This document shows positions 25,553 to 34,392 of a stretch of DNA of 64,000 nt, in pieces (the stretch's first letter is position 1; each line of letters begins with the position of its first letter). Where the stretch lies: positions 1 through 64,000 of the forward strand of contig JBDUDK010000081.1 of assembly GCA_040002995.1 (NCBI GenBank), in the 5' to 3' direction. Both the position numbers and the translations under genes were made by a program. Source of the stretch: JBDUDK01 sp040002995. Its GTDB lineage: Bacteria > Actinomycetota > Acidimicrobiia > Acidimicrobiales > Ilumatobacteraceae. A model generated the notes under the pieces. That model did no database searches. It saw only the letters and a list, made by a program, of their open reading frames with translations, and was not told the origin of the DNA.

Positions 25553-26133
25553 AGCGCGAGGCGGCGACGAAGGTCTTCTTCGAGGAGCGCCACATCGCCG
25601 ATCTGTTCGGTGACGAGTTCGGCGGCCAGGCCCTTGCGATCGTCCAGCAACCCGAGCAAGAGGTAGCCATCATCGGCTTGAGCGTGGCCCGCCGCATCGG
25701 CCTGCTTCACGGCCAGTTCGAACGAACGCTTCAGCCTTGGTGTGACGCCCATTTCACCGAGCAGGATCGAACGGCACGAGCCGTGCCGCTGTCGAATCCA
25801 TCTTCGGCGACGCGTGGGCCGCGCCGCTTGCACCGCGTCAGGCCCGAGGGTGCGCTCGACGGTCTGGCGGACGGCCTGGAGATCGATGCCCAGTGTTCGG
25901 AGAAGCGTCGCATCGTCGGACGGTGGACCCGCCAGCCGTCGCGTCAAGCCCTCGCGAAGCCGGACCGTCTCGATGCCGCACTCGTGAAGCGCGCTGCCCG
26001 CGGTTGTGTCAGGCCGAGCGCTGAGCGCGATGAGCATGTGCTCGGTACCGATGTAGTTATGGCCGAGACTGCGGGCCTCAATCTGCGCGTTCTCAACCGC
26101 ATCGAGCACCGAGGATGTGAACCGTTCGAACAT
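25549..26133 (-). CDS. Orphan Clp N-terminal domain protein
   Basis: The 194-residue protein begins MFERFTSSVLDAVENAQIEA, then LGHNYIGTEHMLIAL, the first Clp-N repeat as in ClpC. A second, more diverged repeat (TPRLKRSFELAVKQA, DDGYLLLGLL) follows after an Arg-rich linker. There is no AAA+ domain, so it cannot unfold substrates by itself; it may bind substrates or adaptors, or a ClpC-like partner. ATG at 26133 overlaps the HTH gene stop by one base (TGATG), showing coupling. Confidence 0.85.
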   Translation of the reverse strand: MFERFTSSVLDAVENAQIEARSLGHNYIGTEHMLIALSARPDTTAGSALHECGIETVRLREGLTRRLAGPPSDDATLLRTLGIDLQAVRQTVERTLGPDAVQAARPTRRRRWIRQRHGSCRSILLGEMGVTPRLKRSFELAVKQADAAGHAQADDGYLLLGLLDDRKGLAAELVTEQIGDVALLEEDLRRRLAL

Positions 26134-26369
26134 CAGCGCCGCCGCCGTCTCAGGACAACGCCACCGGCGTGTTTCTTGTGCGCGGCCTGCCGGGAGACGC
26201 CGAGGACGTCGGCGATGGCCTGCCACGACATGCCCTCGGCTCGCGCGTGGTGCACGTGGGCGGCTTCCAGCTCTTCCACAAGGCGCCGCAGCGCAGCCAC
26301 GGCGCTCAGGCCGACAGTGCGGTCGCGGCTATCGAGCTCTCGGGCCAGCTGTTGCAACTCTTTGGCCAC
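26133..26369 (-). CDS. Small HTH protein paired with Clp-N
   Basis: The 78-residue protein has a helical first half (VAALRRLVEELEAAHVHHAR) and a helix-turn-helix in MSWQAIADVLGVSRQAAHKK, ending in RRRRR. It starts with GTG at 26369. A palindrome lies immediately upstream and is a natural operator for autoregulation. Similar HTH/Clp-N gene pairs occur in actinobacteria, but I know of no defined role. Confidence 0.8.
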   Translation of the reverse strand: MAKELQQLARELDSRDRTVGLSAVAALRRLVEELEAAHVHHARAEGMSWQAIADVLGVSRQAAHKKHAGGVVLRRRRR

Positions 26370-26372
26370 GGT

Positions 26373-26388
26373 GTCAGCTTAAGTTGAC
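26373..26388. promoter_or_regulatory. Palindromic operator candidate between HTH/Clp-N and DUF1326 operons
   Basis: GTCAGCTT and AAGTTGAC form an inverted repeat matching at 7 of 8 positions, 3 nt upstream of the HTH gene start and 48 nt upstream of the DUF1326 start. A TTGACA box (26384-26389) overlaps it on the plus strand. Binding here could control both divergent operons. Confidence 0.55.
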
Positions 26389-26436
26389 AGAGAACCCGTT
26401 GTCTAGGATCGTGAGACCATCACCAGGAGGTGGAGC

Positions 26437-27036
26437 ATGCCCTTCCAGATCGAGGGAACCTACGTCGAGAACTGCACCTGCGATGTGATCTGTCCGTGTA
26501 CGTGGAGCGGTATGTCCCGCGCGGCGACGCACGACCGTTGCAAGTTCGTCCTGGTCCTTCATATCGATCGGGGCCAAATTGACGGGGTCGACGTCAGCGG
26601 CCTGTCGGTCGGCATGATTGCGGACACGCCTGCCGTGATGAGCACCGGAGGTTGGCGGTTGGGCATCCTGCTCGACGAAGCCGCCAATGGCGAGCAGCTC
26701 GACCGGTTGCGGCGGTTCATGGGCGGTGAGTTCGGCGGGGTCCCCGCGGCGCTCGGGCCACTCGTGGGCGAGATACTCGGTGAGGTCGTCGCACCGATCG
26801 TGTTCCGAGACGAGGACGGCCAACACACGCTCAAGATCGGCGACGATGTCGCCGTCACAGTCGCCGACATCGTGAGCCCCAATATCGGACCGGTCGAACT
26901 GCACAATGTGGCTCACCCCGTGAACACCGTTCTTACCGTCGGCGAAGGTGTCGGCTCGCGTATTTCGTTACTCGGCGTCGACTTCTCCGGCGACGGCACC
27001 GCAGGCTTCTCCTCGCCGTTCTCGTGGGCCGCGTGA
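26437..27036 (+). CDS. DUF1326 protein, copy 1
   Basis: The 199-residue protein opens with a cysteine cluster, ENCTCDVICPC (Cys13, 15, 19, 21), plus Cys35, in a CxCxxxCxC pattern suited to binding a soft metal ion. The rest is a beta-rich domain. An AGGAGGTGG ribosome site precedes ATG 26437. It overlaps the DUF2182 gene by GTGA, and a second DUF1326 gene follows that. DUF1326 proteins have no established function; a metal-trafficking role is inferred from the cysteines and the membrane partner. Confidence 0.85.
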   Translation: MPFQIEGTYVENCTCDVICPCTWSGMSRAATHDRCKFVLVLHIDRGQIDGVDVSGLSVGMIADTPAVMSTGGWRLGILLDEAANGEQLDRLRRFMGGEFGGVPAALGPLVGEILGEVVAPIVFRDEDGQHTLKIGDDVAVTVADIVSPNIGPVELHNVAHPVNTVLTVGEGVGSRISLLGVDFSGDGTAGFSSPFSWAA

Positions 27037-27812
27037 CGGAGCCAGCGTCAATCGTCGCGGCCCCGCCGCCGCGACTGTCGATCGCCGAGACATCGTCGCT
27101 TTTGCTCGTGGCCGCGGCGGCATGGGTCGTCACCATCGTTATTGCGCGCGACATGGGCGTGATGCCCGGCACAATGGGGCTCGGTATCGGCGCGTTCCTC
27201 GGTGTGTGGGCGCTGATGATGTCGGCGATGATGCTGCCGTCGATCGCGCCACTGGCGTCGCTCTACTCGCGGACGATGCGTGACCATCGACCGCGTCGGT
27301 TGGGGCTGCTCGCGCTCGGCTACGTCGGGGCGTGGACGGCCGTGGGGCTGGTGGCGTTCGGCCTCGCCGCCGGTGGCGACCGGCTTGCGCAGCACGCGCC
27401 GGGCTGGGCTCAAGCGGCGGCGGTGGGCACGTGTTTCGCCTGCGGGATGTACCAGATGACTTCGCTCAAGGACCGCTGCCTCCAGAAATGCCGCTCGCCC
27501 TTGGGGCATCTCTTGCACTACGCGTCATTCCGCGGGACGTTGGCGGATTTCCGCGTGGGTCTTCACCACGGTGCATGGTGCGTGGCGTGCTGCTGGGCGC
27601 TGATGGTGTTGCTGGTTACGTTCGGCGTCATGAGTGTGGTGGCGATGCTCGTCCTCGCCGCGGTGATCATTCTGGAGAAGGTGCTGTTGCCCGGGCGCTG
27701 GTTTTCCTTCAGTGTCGGGATCGTTGCCGTCGCGCTGGGCATCGCGATCTGGGTCCACCCGTCGTTGGCCGGCGGCCTCCATGCCCCGACCGATGCGGAG
27801 ATGATGATGTGA
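27033..27812 (+). CDS. DUF2182 predicted metal-binding membrane protein
   Basis: The 259-residue integral membrane protein has six or so helices. Between and within helices it has CFACGMYQMTSLKDRCLQKC (Cys134, 137, 149, 153) and HHGAWCVACCW (His178-179, Cys183, 186, 187), matching the COG5486 'predicted metal-binding integral membrane protein' family. GTG at 27033 overlaps the DUF1326 stop; its own stop overlaps the next GTG. This strict stoichiometric coupling suggests a complex of the two DUF1326 proteins with this membrane part. Confidence 0.87.
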   Translation: MTEPASIVAAPPPRLSIAETSSLLLVAAAAWVVTIVIARDMGVMPGTMGLGIGAFLGVWALMMSAMMLPSIAPLASLYSRTMRDHRPRRLGLLALGYVGAWTAVGLVAFGLAAGGDRLAQHAPGWAQAAAVGTCFACGMYQMTSLKDRCLQKCRSPLGHLLHYASFRGTLADFRVGLHHGAWCVACCWALMVLLVTFGVMSVVAMLVLAAVIILEKVLLPGRWFSFSVGIVAVALGIAIWVHPSLAGGLHAPTDAEMMM

Positions 27813-28438
27813 GCGCGGCCGTGTCGGTTCCAGTCGACTGGAGAGCGCGAGGCTCCTATTTCGAAGGCTGCAACTGCGAGGCGATCTGCCCGTGCCGCAG
27901 CGTGCGCGGCGCGCCTGGGGGACCGTCAACCTATGGGGAGTGCTACGGCGCGCTCTCGTGGCACGTCCATGAGGGCCATGCCGACGGCATCGATCTCGCC
28001 GATCGCCTCGTCGTGATGACCCTGAGGTATTACGACAAGGTGCAACCGTCCACCCGATGGGATGTGGTGCTTTACGTCGACGACCGCGCCGACGACGCAC
28101 AGGCGGAGGCGTTGGCCGCGATCTTCTTGGGGCGAGCCGGGGGAACCGTTGCCGACCAGTACGGGCGCGCCATCGGGGAGGTCCACGCCGTGCGCCGTGC
28201 CCACATCACCGTCGAGCACGTCAAGGTGCGCAAGCGCATCGCCGTCGCCGGGTACATCACCGTCGAGGCGGAGGAGCCGGCCAGCGAACCGGGCGAGGTG
28301 GCGTGCGGTATCCCTGGTCTCGACCGGCCCGGTATCGAGCTCTTCAACGACATCGCCCGTTCCGACGACCCGTTGCTGCGTTGGGAAGTGCGCGGCCGCG
28401 GGGCGTCGTTTGCCTCCGACTTCGACTACCGCTCCTAA
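27809..28438 (+). CDS. DUF1326 protein, copy 2
   Basis: The 209-residue protein has the same cysteine cluster as copy 1: EGCNCEAICPC (Cys21, 23, 27, 29), then Cys44. The body differs from copy 1 apart from the fold-level pattern, so the copies may play distinct roles. GTG at 27809 overlaps the DUF2182 stop (GTGA). Its stop overlaps the convergent DUF885 gene by 4 nt. Confidence 0.85.
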   Translation: MSAAVSVPVDWRARGSYFEGCNCEAICPCRSVRGAPGGPSTYGECYGALSWHVHEGHADGIDLADRLVVMTLRYYDKVQPSTRWDVVLYVDDRADDAQAEALAAIFLGRAGGTVADQYGRAIGEVHAVRRAHITVEHVKVRKRIAVAGYITVEAEEPASEPGEVACGIPGLDRPGIELFNDIARSDDPLLRWEVRGRGASFASDFDYRS

Positions 28439-30102
28439 CGAGCGGGCGAACTCGCGATCCAGTTGTCGACGGTTTGAGCCAGCACGTCGAATGGGGTCAT
28501 GCCCTGGCCGAGGACGACGTCGTGAAATCCCTGCAGCGAAAACCGCTCGCCCAGGCGGGCGGCGGCATGGCGACGGAGACGTTCTATCTCGAGGCGACCG
28601 ATCATGTAGCTCGTCGCCTGGCCAGGATTGCCGATGTAGCGGTCGACTTCGATCTCGCAGTTCTCACGGTCCTGTGCGGTGTGACCAAGTACGAACTCGA
28701 CGGCCTGCTCACGCGTCCAACCCATCGCGTGGAGACCAGTGTCGGCGACGAGACGGGCGGCGCGGATGGAGTCCGCGGAGAGCATGCCCATGCGGTGGAG
28801 CGGCGAGCTGTATAGCGACATTTCGTCGGCGAGCCGCTCGGCGTAGAGCCCCCACCCTTCGCTATAGCTCATGACCTCGAGCTCGCCGACGATCGGATGA
28901 AGGTCGAGCTCATTGGCCAAGGCGACCTGGAAGTGGTGGCCAGGAACGGACTCATGAAACGTGACCGACTCGAGCTGGTAGCGACCCCAAGCGGCGGGAT
29001 TCGCGGTGTTGAAGAAGAACCTGCCCCCTCGGACGCCGTCCGGTGACGGCCCCGTGTAGAAGGCCATCGGGCCGGACGTGACCGCGGTCGCGGTGCACGT
29101 TGCCCGCGGCACCCGGCTGAACCACCGCGGCGCCTCGGCCTCGGCGCGCGCAAGCACCGCGGTTGCGTCGCGGACGATCTCGTCGGCGCTCGCATAACGG
29201 AGGCTGCCGTCGCTACGGAGTTGTTCGCGCACCTGTACAGGATCACCGACGCCGAGCACCGCGCGGCCAAGGTTGGCGTACTCGTCGTCGAGCCGCTCGA
29301 GTTGGTCGAGTCCGATTTGATGGACCGTCGCGGCTGTGAGGTCGGTCGACGTCGATGACCAGAGGAGTGCGGCGTATCCCTCCTCACCGCCCGGGAGGAT
29401 GCACACGCCTGCGTGTGCATCCGAGCGGGCCACCCCCAGCACCTCGTCCCGCAGCACATCGCGCACACGCGCCAGCGCCGGCCGTACTGCGTCGCGGATC
29501 GCGTCGAGGACTTCGGCCCGCCAAACGTCGATCTCTTCGGGTGACGCCTCGATCGGCGGCGACTGCGAAGTCAAAGGGTCGTCGGCGACCTCGGTGGCCA
29601 GCAGCACGTCGTACGCGGCCAGGGCGTTCGAGACGCCTCTCGCGGTCGCCACCCGGCCCACGGCGAGACCTTCGCGTAGACCCGAGATCCAACCGTCGAC
29701 GAATCCCGGCAGGGCCCGCAGTTTGGTGACGTAGCCCTGCCCGTGTTGACGAGTGACCAACGTGTAGCCCGGCACCAACACGGACAACCACGCGGAGAAG
29801 GGAAACGAACCCGCGACGAGCGACAGATCCCGTGTGTACGGCAGGCCGGCGGCGGTGGCCCGGGCACTGAAGCCCAACGCGCCGAGCACCGTCAGTTGTT
29901 TGTCGTCGAGGTCCTTCCTTTGCAGGGTCTCGGCCTGCTGCGCGAAAGCTGAGAGCCGGGCAATTCGATCGGCAACGCCAGTCGCACTCAGGTCTTCCCA
30001 GTGCTCGATCTGCTCGACGTCACCCCGGTCGACGTTCCAGAGCTGCTCCGTGCCGCGGTAATAGTCCCAATAGTCGTCCGCGAGGTCCCACACGTCCGAC
30101 AC
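28435..30102 (-). CDS. DUF885 family protein (zinc peptidase-like)
   Basis: The 555-residue protein carries HESVPGHHFQ near residue 396, the HExxxxH-like core of DUF885, then EGWGLYAE (Glu ligand) and the conserved YIGNPGQATSYMIG near the end. Family members are predicted zinc-dependent peptidases/hydrolases without a signal peptide here. It starts with GTG, sharing one base with the upstream stop (TAGTG), so it is coupled to the DinB-like gene. Confidence 0.85.
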   Translation of the reverse strand: MSDVWDLADDYWDYYRGTEQLWNVDRGDVEQIEHWEDLSATGVADRIARLSAFAQQAETLQRKDLDDKQLTVLGALGFSARATAAGLPYTRDLSLVAGSFPFSAWLSVLVPGYTLVTRQHGQGYVTKLRALPGFVDGWISGLREGLAVGRVATARGVSNALAAYDVLLATEVADDPLTSQSPPIEASPEEIDVWRAEVLDAIRDAVRPALARVRDVLRDEVLGVARSDAHAGVCILPGGEEGYAALLWSSTSTDLTAATVHQIGLDQLERLDDEYANLGRAVLGVGDPVQVREQLRSDGSLRYASADEIVRDATAVLARAEAEAPRWFSRVPRATCTATAVTSGPMAFYTGPSPDGVRGGRFFFNTANPAAWGRYQLESVTFHESVPGHHFQVALANELDLHPIVGELEVMSYSEGWGLYAERLADEMSLYSSPLHRMGMLSADSIRAARLVADTGLHAMGWTREQAVEFVLGHTAQDRENCEIEVDRYIGNPGQATSYMIGRLEIERLRRHAAARLGERFSLQGFHDVVLGQGMTPFDVLAQTVDNWIASSPAR

Positions 30103-30560
30103 TATGGACGGCGACCGGTGAACGCGATGAGCTTGGTCTGTTCATCGGCATCGAGCGTCTCATCGAGTCCCGTCGCTCGCGCCAGGTCCCAGGTGTGTAC
30201 GAGGACGTCGCCGAGGCCGAACGTCGCGACCGTGTCGTCGAGTCGGTAGCGGCCGGCGCGCATGTCGAACTCGCGTGCCGAGATCTCGGGATCGTCGAGT
30301 GCCGCCTGGATCGCTCGGTCGACAACCTCCCACGCGCCGGAGGGGTCATCGTCGACCGACGGGATGGTCGGGACGTCGACGCCGGCGCCGCCGAGGAAGA
30401 ACCCTGGCATCCAGTCGACCATGTGGCGCACGACATCGCGGGCGACCCAGCCCTCGCACGGCGCGGGGTTGTCCCACGCGTCGTCGGGTACCGACCGGGC
30501 TCGCCCCGTGAACTGCTCGGCGACCCTTCGGTAACGCTTGGAGATCTCGCCCGCCGCCAA
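30102..30560 (-). CDS. TIGR03086/mycothiol-dependent maleylpyruvate isomerase-like protein
   Basis: The 152-residue protein is a DinB-like four-helix bundle: APCEGWVARDVVRHMVDW (His in a metal site) and GLGDVLVHTWDLARATG (second His). Family members use mycothiol or act as metal-binding proteins of unknown role. The usual length is about 190 residues, so the C-terminal part is short. The start is TTG 30560. It is coupled with the DUF885 gene. Confidence 0.8.
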   Translation of the reverse strand: MAAGEISKRYRRVAEQFTGRARSVPDDAWDNPAPCEGWVARDVVRHMVDWMPGFFLGGAGVDVPTIPSVDDDPSGAWEVVDRAIQAALDDPEISAREFDMRAGRYRLDDTVATFGLGDVLVHTWDLARATGLDETLDADEQTKLIAFTGRRP

Positions 30561-30774
30561 GGTGACGAAGCTATTCCCCCAGCCGTTCCAACCAGGAATA
30601 CGGCCCGAATTGGGCGGTTTGCCTTTTCCAGACGAGATATACCGGCCGTCTTGTTGACCCGGCCCGAAGCACTGTCTAATTCCGGGCTCGCCGCCGCGTT
30701 CGCCCAGGGTTTGGAGTTTGCGTGTCGCCGCACTCGAGTACCTGCCCCTGAGCTTCGGCAGCCATCACTGGAAG

Positions 30775-33700
30775 CTAACGCTGGCTCGACCTTCGAGTTG
30801 CTTCGGCGGCGAGCTCGGCGCGGGTCCGGATTCCGAGCTTGGTGAAGACATGTTCGAGGTGCGTCTTCACTGTGGCGCGGCCCATCAAGAGCCGTTCCGC
30901 GATCTGCGGATTCGTGAGACCCTCCGACGCCAATGCCACCACCTGCAGTTCGGTGGGCGTGAGGCTGGCCCAACCGTGATGAGGTCGTTTCCGCTCGCCA
31001 CGCGCGCGGCGCGCATACGCGGCGGCCTCGCGCCAGTCGAGGTTGCCGCCTTCGGTTTCTGCCGCGCCGGCGTCGTCGCCCAGCGCAGCGAACGCTGACG
31101 CTCGCGCTTTTGCGACGGTGCGCTCCTCGAAGCTAAAACGCCACTGATAACCGGTTTCGTCGCGCAGACGCTCTGCGGCGCCGAAGAGCCGTAGGCATTC
31201 ATTCCAACTCTCGGCTCCAGCCGCCGCGGTCGCCAAACCTTCGAGCGCGTCGACCGCGATGAGCCTGAGCCCTTGGTCGAGAGCGATGCCAAGAGCGTCG
31301 TGCCAGCGATCCTCATCGCCCGTGGCCGCCGCTTCGAGCGCGACTGCTACCGCCTGGGGGTGGATACGTTCGGTCGCCCGCGCGCGAGCCAGCTCGACGA
31401 CGGTGCCGGCATGGCCCGCGTCCAGGGCTTCGCGACCCATGAGCCAGAGCGTCCACGGAGTTGGCGTGACGATTGTGGAAAGTTCCGACTCGGGAGACGC
31501 GCTCTTCTCGCCCTCGAAGAGCCGCAGCCGATGTTGGGCATTGCCGCTCCAGACAGCGGCTCCAGGGGTTCGCCGTAGAGCCCGCTCGCCGGCGGCCGCC
31601 GCGAAACGAAGCGCGGTTTCGTTTCGCGCGAGGAGCGCCGCGAAGCTCAAGTCGCGTACGGCGTCACTCCAGTTTGTGAAAAGGGGCTGGTCGAGACAGC
31701 TCCTGGCGGCTTCGATCGCCCGTGGGAGATCGCCGGTCGAGCAGGCGAGGGCGGCTTCGTTCGTGCGGGCCGAGTCGCGCAGGTTTCGTACTCCGCTCGC
31801 CGCCGCGGCGGCCGATGCCTCGGCGACAAGCGTCCCTGCCGCGGCTGGCTCATTCTCCGCGTAGTCGTACGCGATCACGCCCGTCAACCACGTTTCGACA
31901 TAACGGTCGCCGCGTTGGCGAGCCAACTCTCGCGTGGCGAGGTTGATCTCTGGAGATTGCTCAATGCGCGCGAGGGCGCTGTGATAGTCGTCGCCCATGC
32001 GGTCGGCGACCCGCTCGAGCCGCTGAAGCACCTCCTTCATCGCTTGGGGTCCCCTCGCGTCGAAATGCAGAAAGGAGGAGCGGAAGGCCGCCTCTAGCCA
32101 GGCGACCCCATACCTCTCGGCGTACTCGTCGGTCAGCAGGTGGTCGGCCGCGAACATGGCGTCACCGGCTCGACCCGAGCCGTCCCAAGCCCTCGAAATG
32201 TCGCGCAGGAGGCGCAGGCCCAGCGGCGGGTCGGCAACGCTCCAGTCGAGCGCGGCTTTGAGGTTGCCGTGGAAGTCCTCGATCTCCTCCAGCACTTCGT
32301 CGGTCGGCATGGCACCACGGGGTTCGAGCCAGCCCGCCCACCAAGCGGCGTGGGCGTCGCGCATCGTGGTCAGCTCGCCGGCGGCGCGAGCCCGGTCGAG
32401 TGCGAAGATGCGCAGCGTCTCGAGCAATCGGTACCGCGGCTCGCCGCGCGGACCGTCGCCGACAACCAAGAGACTCTTGTCGACGAGCCGGCTCATCAGT
32501 TCGAACACTTCAGCCAACTCGAGGTCACCACCAGCGGAGACGACTGACTCGGCGGCCTCGAGGGGGAATGGTCCGGCGAACACACCAAGGCGCCGGAAGG
32601 TGATGCGCTCGGCATCGTCGAGCCGTTCGTGGCTCCAATCGACCGACGCGGTGAGGGTCTGTTGACGAGCCATCACGGTGCGCGCCCCTCCTGTGAGGAG
32701 ACGGAAACGATCGTCGAGCTCCGAAGCAATGCGTTCGACCGACAGCTGTCGGCACCGGGCCGCGGCGAGCTCGAGGGCGAGAGGAATCCCGTCGAGCCGG
32801 TGACATATCTGTGCCAGTGCCGGGGCGTTCGCGTCGGTGACGGAGAACGACGGTCGAGCTCGACGAGCTCGCTCGACGAAGAGGATGACGGCGTCGTATT
32901 GCGACAGCGTCGGGACGTCAAGGCCGTGCTCAGGACCAGGGCACCTCATCGACGGCACTCGCCACGTGATCTCGCCAGGAACGCCCAGCGGTTCGCGGCT
33001 CGTCGTCAGCACCGATGCGGACGGATTCGCGGCGAGCAGTTCGGCGACCAAAGCCGCGCAACCCTCGATGAGATGCTCACAGTTGTCGAGGACAAGAAGC
33101 GCCGACTGCTCGCCGAGTTCGACCGCGAGCTGGTGGCTCACCGGAGCGCCAGGCGTCTCGCGGGCGCCCAGAGCAGCTAGCGAGGCCCGACCGACCGCAT
33201 CGTGTTCGGCGAGGGGCGCCAGCTCCACCCACCACACCCCTCCCGGATATCGGTCGAGCACCTCTGCCGCGACGGCGAGAGCCAGCCGTGTCTTACCTAC
33301 TCCGGCCGAACCGGTGAGAGTGACGAGTCGATCGCTGGTCAACAGGGCACAGAGCTCGGCGATCTCGCCGGTCCGTCCAACCAGCGGCGTCAGCTGTACG
33401 GGTAGGTTGTGCCGAAACCTTTCGAGCGACCGCAGCGGCGGAAAATCGAGCCGCAGGTCCGATTGGGTCATTTGCCAAATGTGCTCAGGGCGTCCAAGGT
33501 CCTTGAGGCGGTGCATACCCAAGTCGACGAGAGTGGCGCCGGCAGGTAAACGTTCCGTCACGAGCGCGGCTGTCACGGCGGACACCAGCACCTGACCACC
33601 GTGCCCCGCGGCTCGGATCCGCGCGCAGCGGTTCAGCGCGTGGCCCAGGTAACTGCCCTCGCTGCGCACCTGCGCCTCGCCGGTGTGGACAGCGATGCGT

Positions 33701-34077
33701 ATTCGGAGATCGGCACCGTCGGGCCACGGCTCGGCTGCGAACAATCGTTGCGCCGCGAGTGCCGCCGCCACTGCGTCGGAGGCGCGACTGAACGCGCCCA
33801 CCACGCTGTCGCCCTCCCCCTGCTCCACCGGTCGGACCCCACCGTTGTTCGTGATTGCTTGGTCAAGGAGCTCGTAATGGCGGGGAATGGCCATCGTCAT
33901 TGCCTCGGGCGCCGTCTCCCAGCGTCGGGTTGATCCCTCGACATCGCTCAAGAGAAACGTGACCGTGCCAGTCGGCAGGGTGAAGCCCCGTTCCTCGGTA
34001 CCGCTCACATCCGGTTCCACGAACAGCGGCCAACCCAACCCACGACGTACATCATCGACCATGAGGGCCAGCGTCAT
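30775..34077 (-). CDS. Adenylate cyclase-like/ATPase/LuxR transcriptional regulator
   Basis: The product is about 1100 residues from ATG 34077. It has a class III nucleotide cyclase domain (37-200) with metal Asp45 (LLSDVEGST) and Asp90 (GEGDSVVGAF), then an NB-ARC-like STAND ATPase with P-loop GSAGVGKTRL (about 256) and LLVLDNCEHL, then TPR-like helices, and a C-terminal LuxR HTH (LTPTELQVVALASEGLTNPQIAERL). This is a signal-integrating transcription regulator of the LuxR/MalT-like STAND type. Upstream in-frame codons run to 34296, so the start is not fixed. The targets are unknown. Confidence 0.9.
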   Translation of the reverse strand: MTLALMVDDVRRGLGWPLFVEPDVSGTEERGFTLPTGTVTFLLSDVEGSTRRWETAPEAMTMAIPRHYELLDQAITNNGGVRPVEQGEGDSVVGAFSRASDAVAAALAAQRLFAAEPWPDGADLRIRIAVHTGEAQVRSEGSYLGHALNRCARIRAAGHGGQVLVSAVTAALVTERLPAGATLVDLGMHRLKDLGRPEHIWQMTQSDLRLDFPPLRSLERFRHNLPVQLTPLVGRTGEIAELCALLTSDRLVTLTGSAGVGKTRLALAVAAEVLDRYPGGVWWVELAPLAEHDAVGRASLAALGARETPGAPVSHQLAVELGEQSALLVLDNCEHLIEGCAALVAELLAANPSASVLTTSREPLGVPGEITWRVPSMRCPGPEHGLDVPTLSQYDAVILFVERARRARPSFSVTDANAPALAQICHRLDGIPLALELAAARCRQLSVERIASELDDRFRLLTGGARTVMARQQTLTASVDWSHERLDDAERITFRRLGVFAGPFPLEAAESVVSAGGDLELAEVFELMSRLVDKSLLVVGDGPRGEPRYRLLETLRIFALDRARAAGELTTMRDAHAAWWAGWLEPRGAMPTDEVLEEIEDFHGNLKAALDWSVADPPLGLRLLRDISRAWDGSGRAGDAMFAADHLLTDEYAERYGVAWLEAAFRSSFLHFDARGPQAMKEVLQRLERVADRMGDDYHSALARIEQSPEINLATRELARQRGDRYVETWLTGVIAYDYAENEPAAAGTLVAEASAAAAASGVRNLRDSARTNEAALACSTGDLPRAIEAARSCLDQPLFTNWSDAVRDLSFAALLARNETALRFAAAAGERALRRTPGAAVWSGNAQHRLRLFEGEKSASPESELSTIVTPTPWTLWLMGREALDAGHAGTVVELARARATERIHPQAVAVALEAAATGDEDRWHDALGIALDQGLRLIAVDALEGLATAAAGAESWNECLRLFGAAERLRDETGYQWRFSFEERTVAKARASAFAALGDDAGAAETEGGNLDWREAAAYARRARGERKRPHHGWASLTPTELQVVALASEGLTNPQIAERLLMGRATVKTHLEHVFTKLGIRTRAELAAEATRRSSQR

Positions 34078-34392
34078 GGCCCGCCGCCTCTCCTTCATCC
34101 GCCATACGGCCGATTTTCCATCGACTTCCAGGGGAGAACGTCTGCGAAGCCGTATCAACCGGCAAGGAGACACCGATGAAAGCTGGTCGAAGTTTTTGAT
34201 GCCGTTGTCGAGAATGGCTTGTCGCGCATCCTTATCGGATTCCACCTCCGCACGGCGGTGCGGGTGGGTATCGAGCACGGTCGCAAGATCGGCCATCTCG
34301 CGTCGATCGATTCCCGCGACCGGTGCGGTTTGACCATGAGAACGAGAATGACGCCGACCAGTAATTGTTCTGACGAATAACAGTCGTGCGTC
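34078..34392. other. Intergenic region (315 nt) upstream of the cyclase-LuxR gene
   Basis: This stretch between the LuxR-type gene and the exporter gene is less GC-rich than its surroundings (for example AGTAATTGTTCTGACGAATA at about 34359-34378). It probably holds the promoter of the regulator. An open frame continuous with the regulator covers 34078-34296, but its composition (Arg-rich, no known domain) is not convincing. I see no RNA gene. Confidence 0.5.

Noticed and set aside
26384..26409. TTGACA...TAGGAT as a housekeeping promoter for the DUF1326 operon
   Set aside because: The spacing is only 14 nt, too short for a standard sigma-70 promoter; kept only as a note to the palindrome.
34078..34296. 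N-terminal extension of the cyclase-LuxR protein
   Set aside because: The frame is open but the translation is basic and unlike any domain; family members begin near the cyclase core, so ATG 34077 was preferred.
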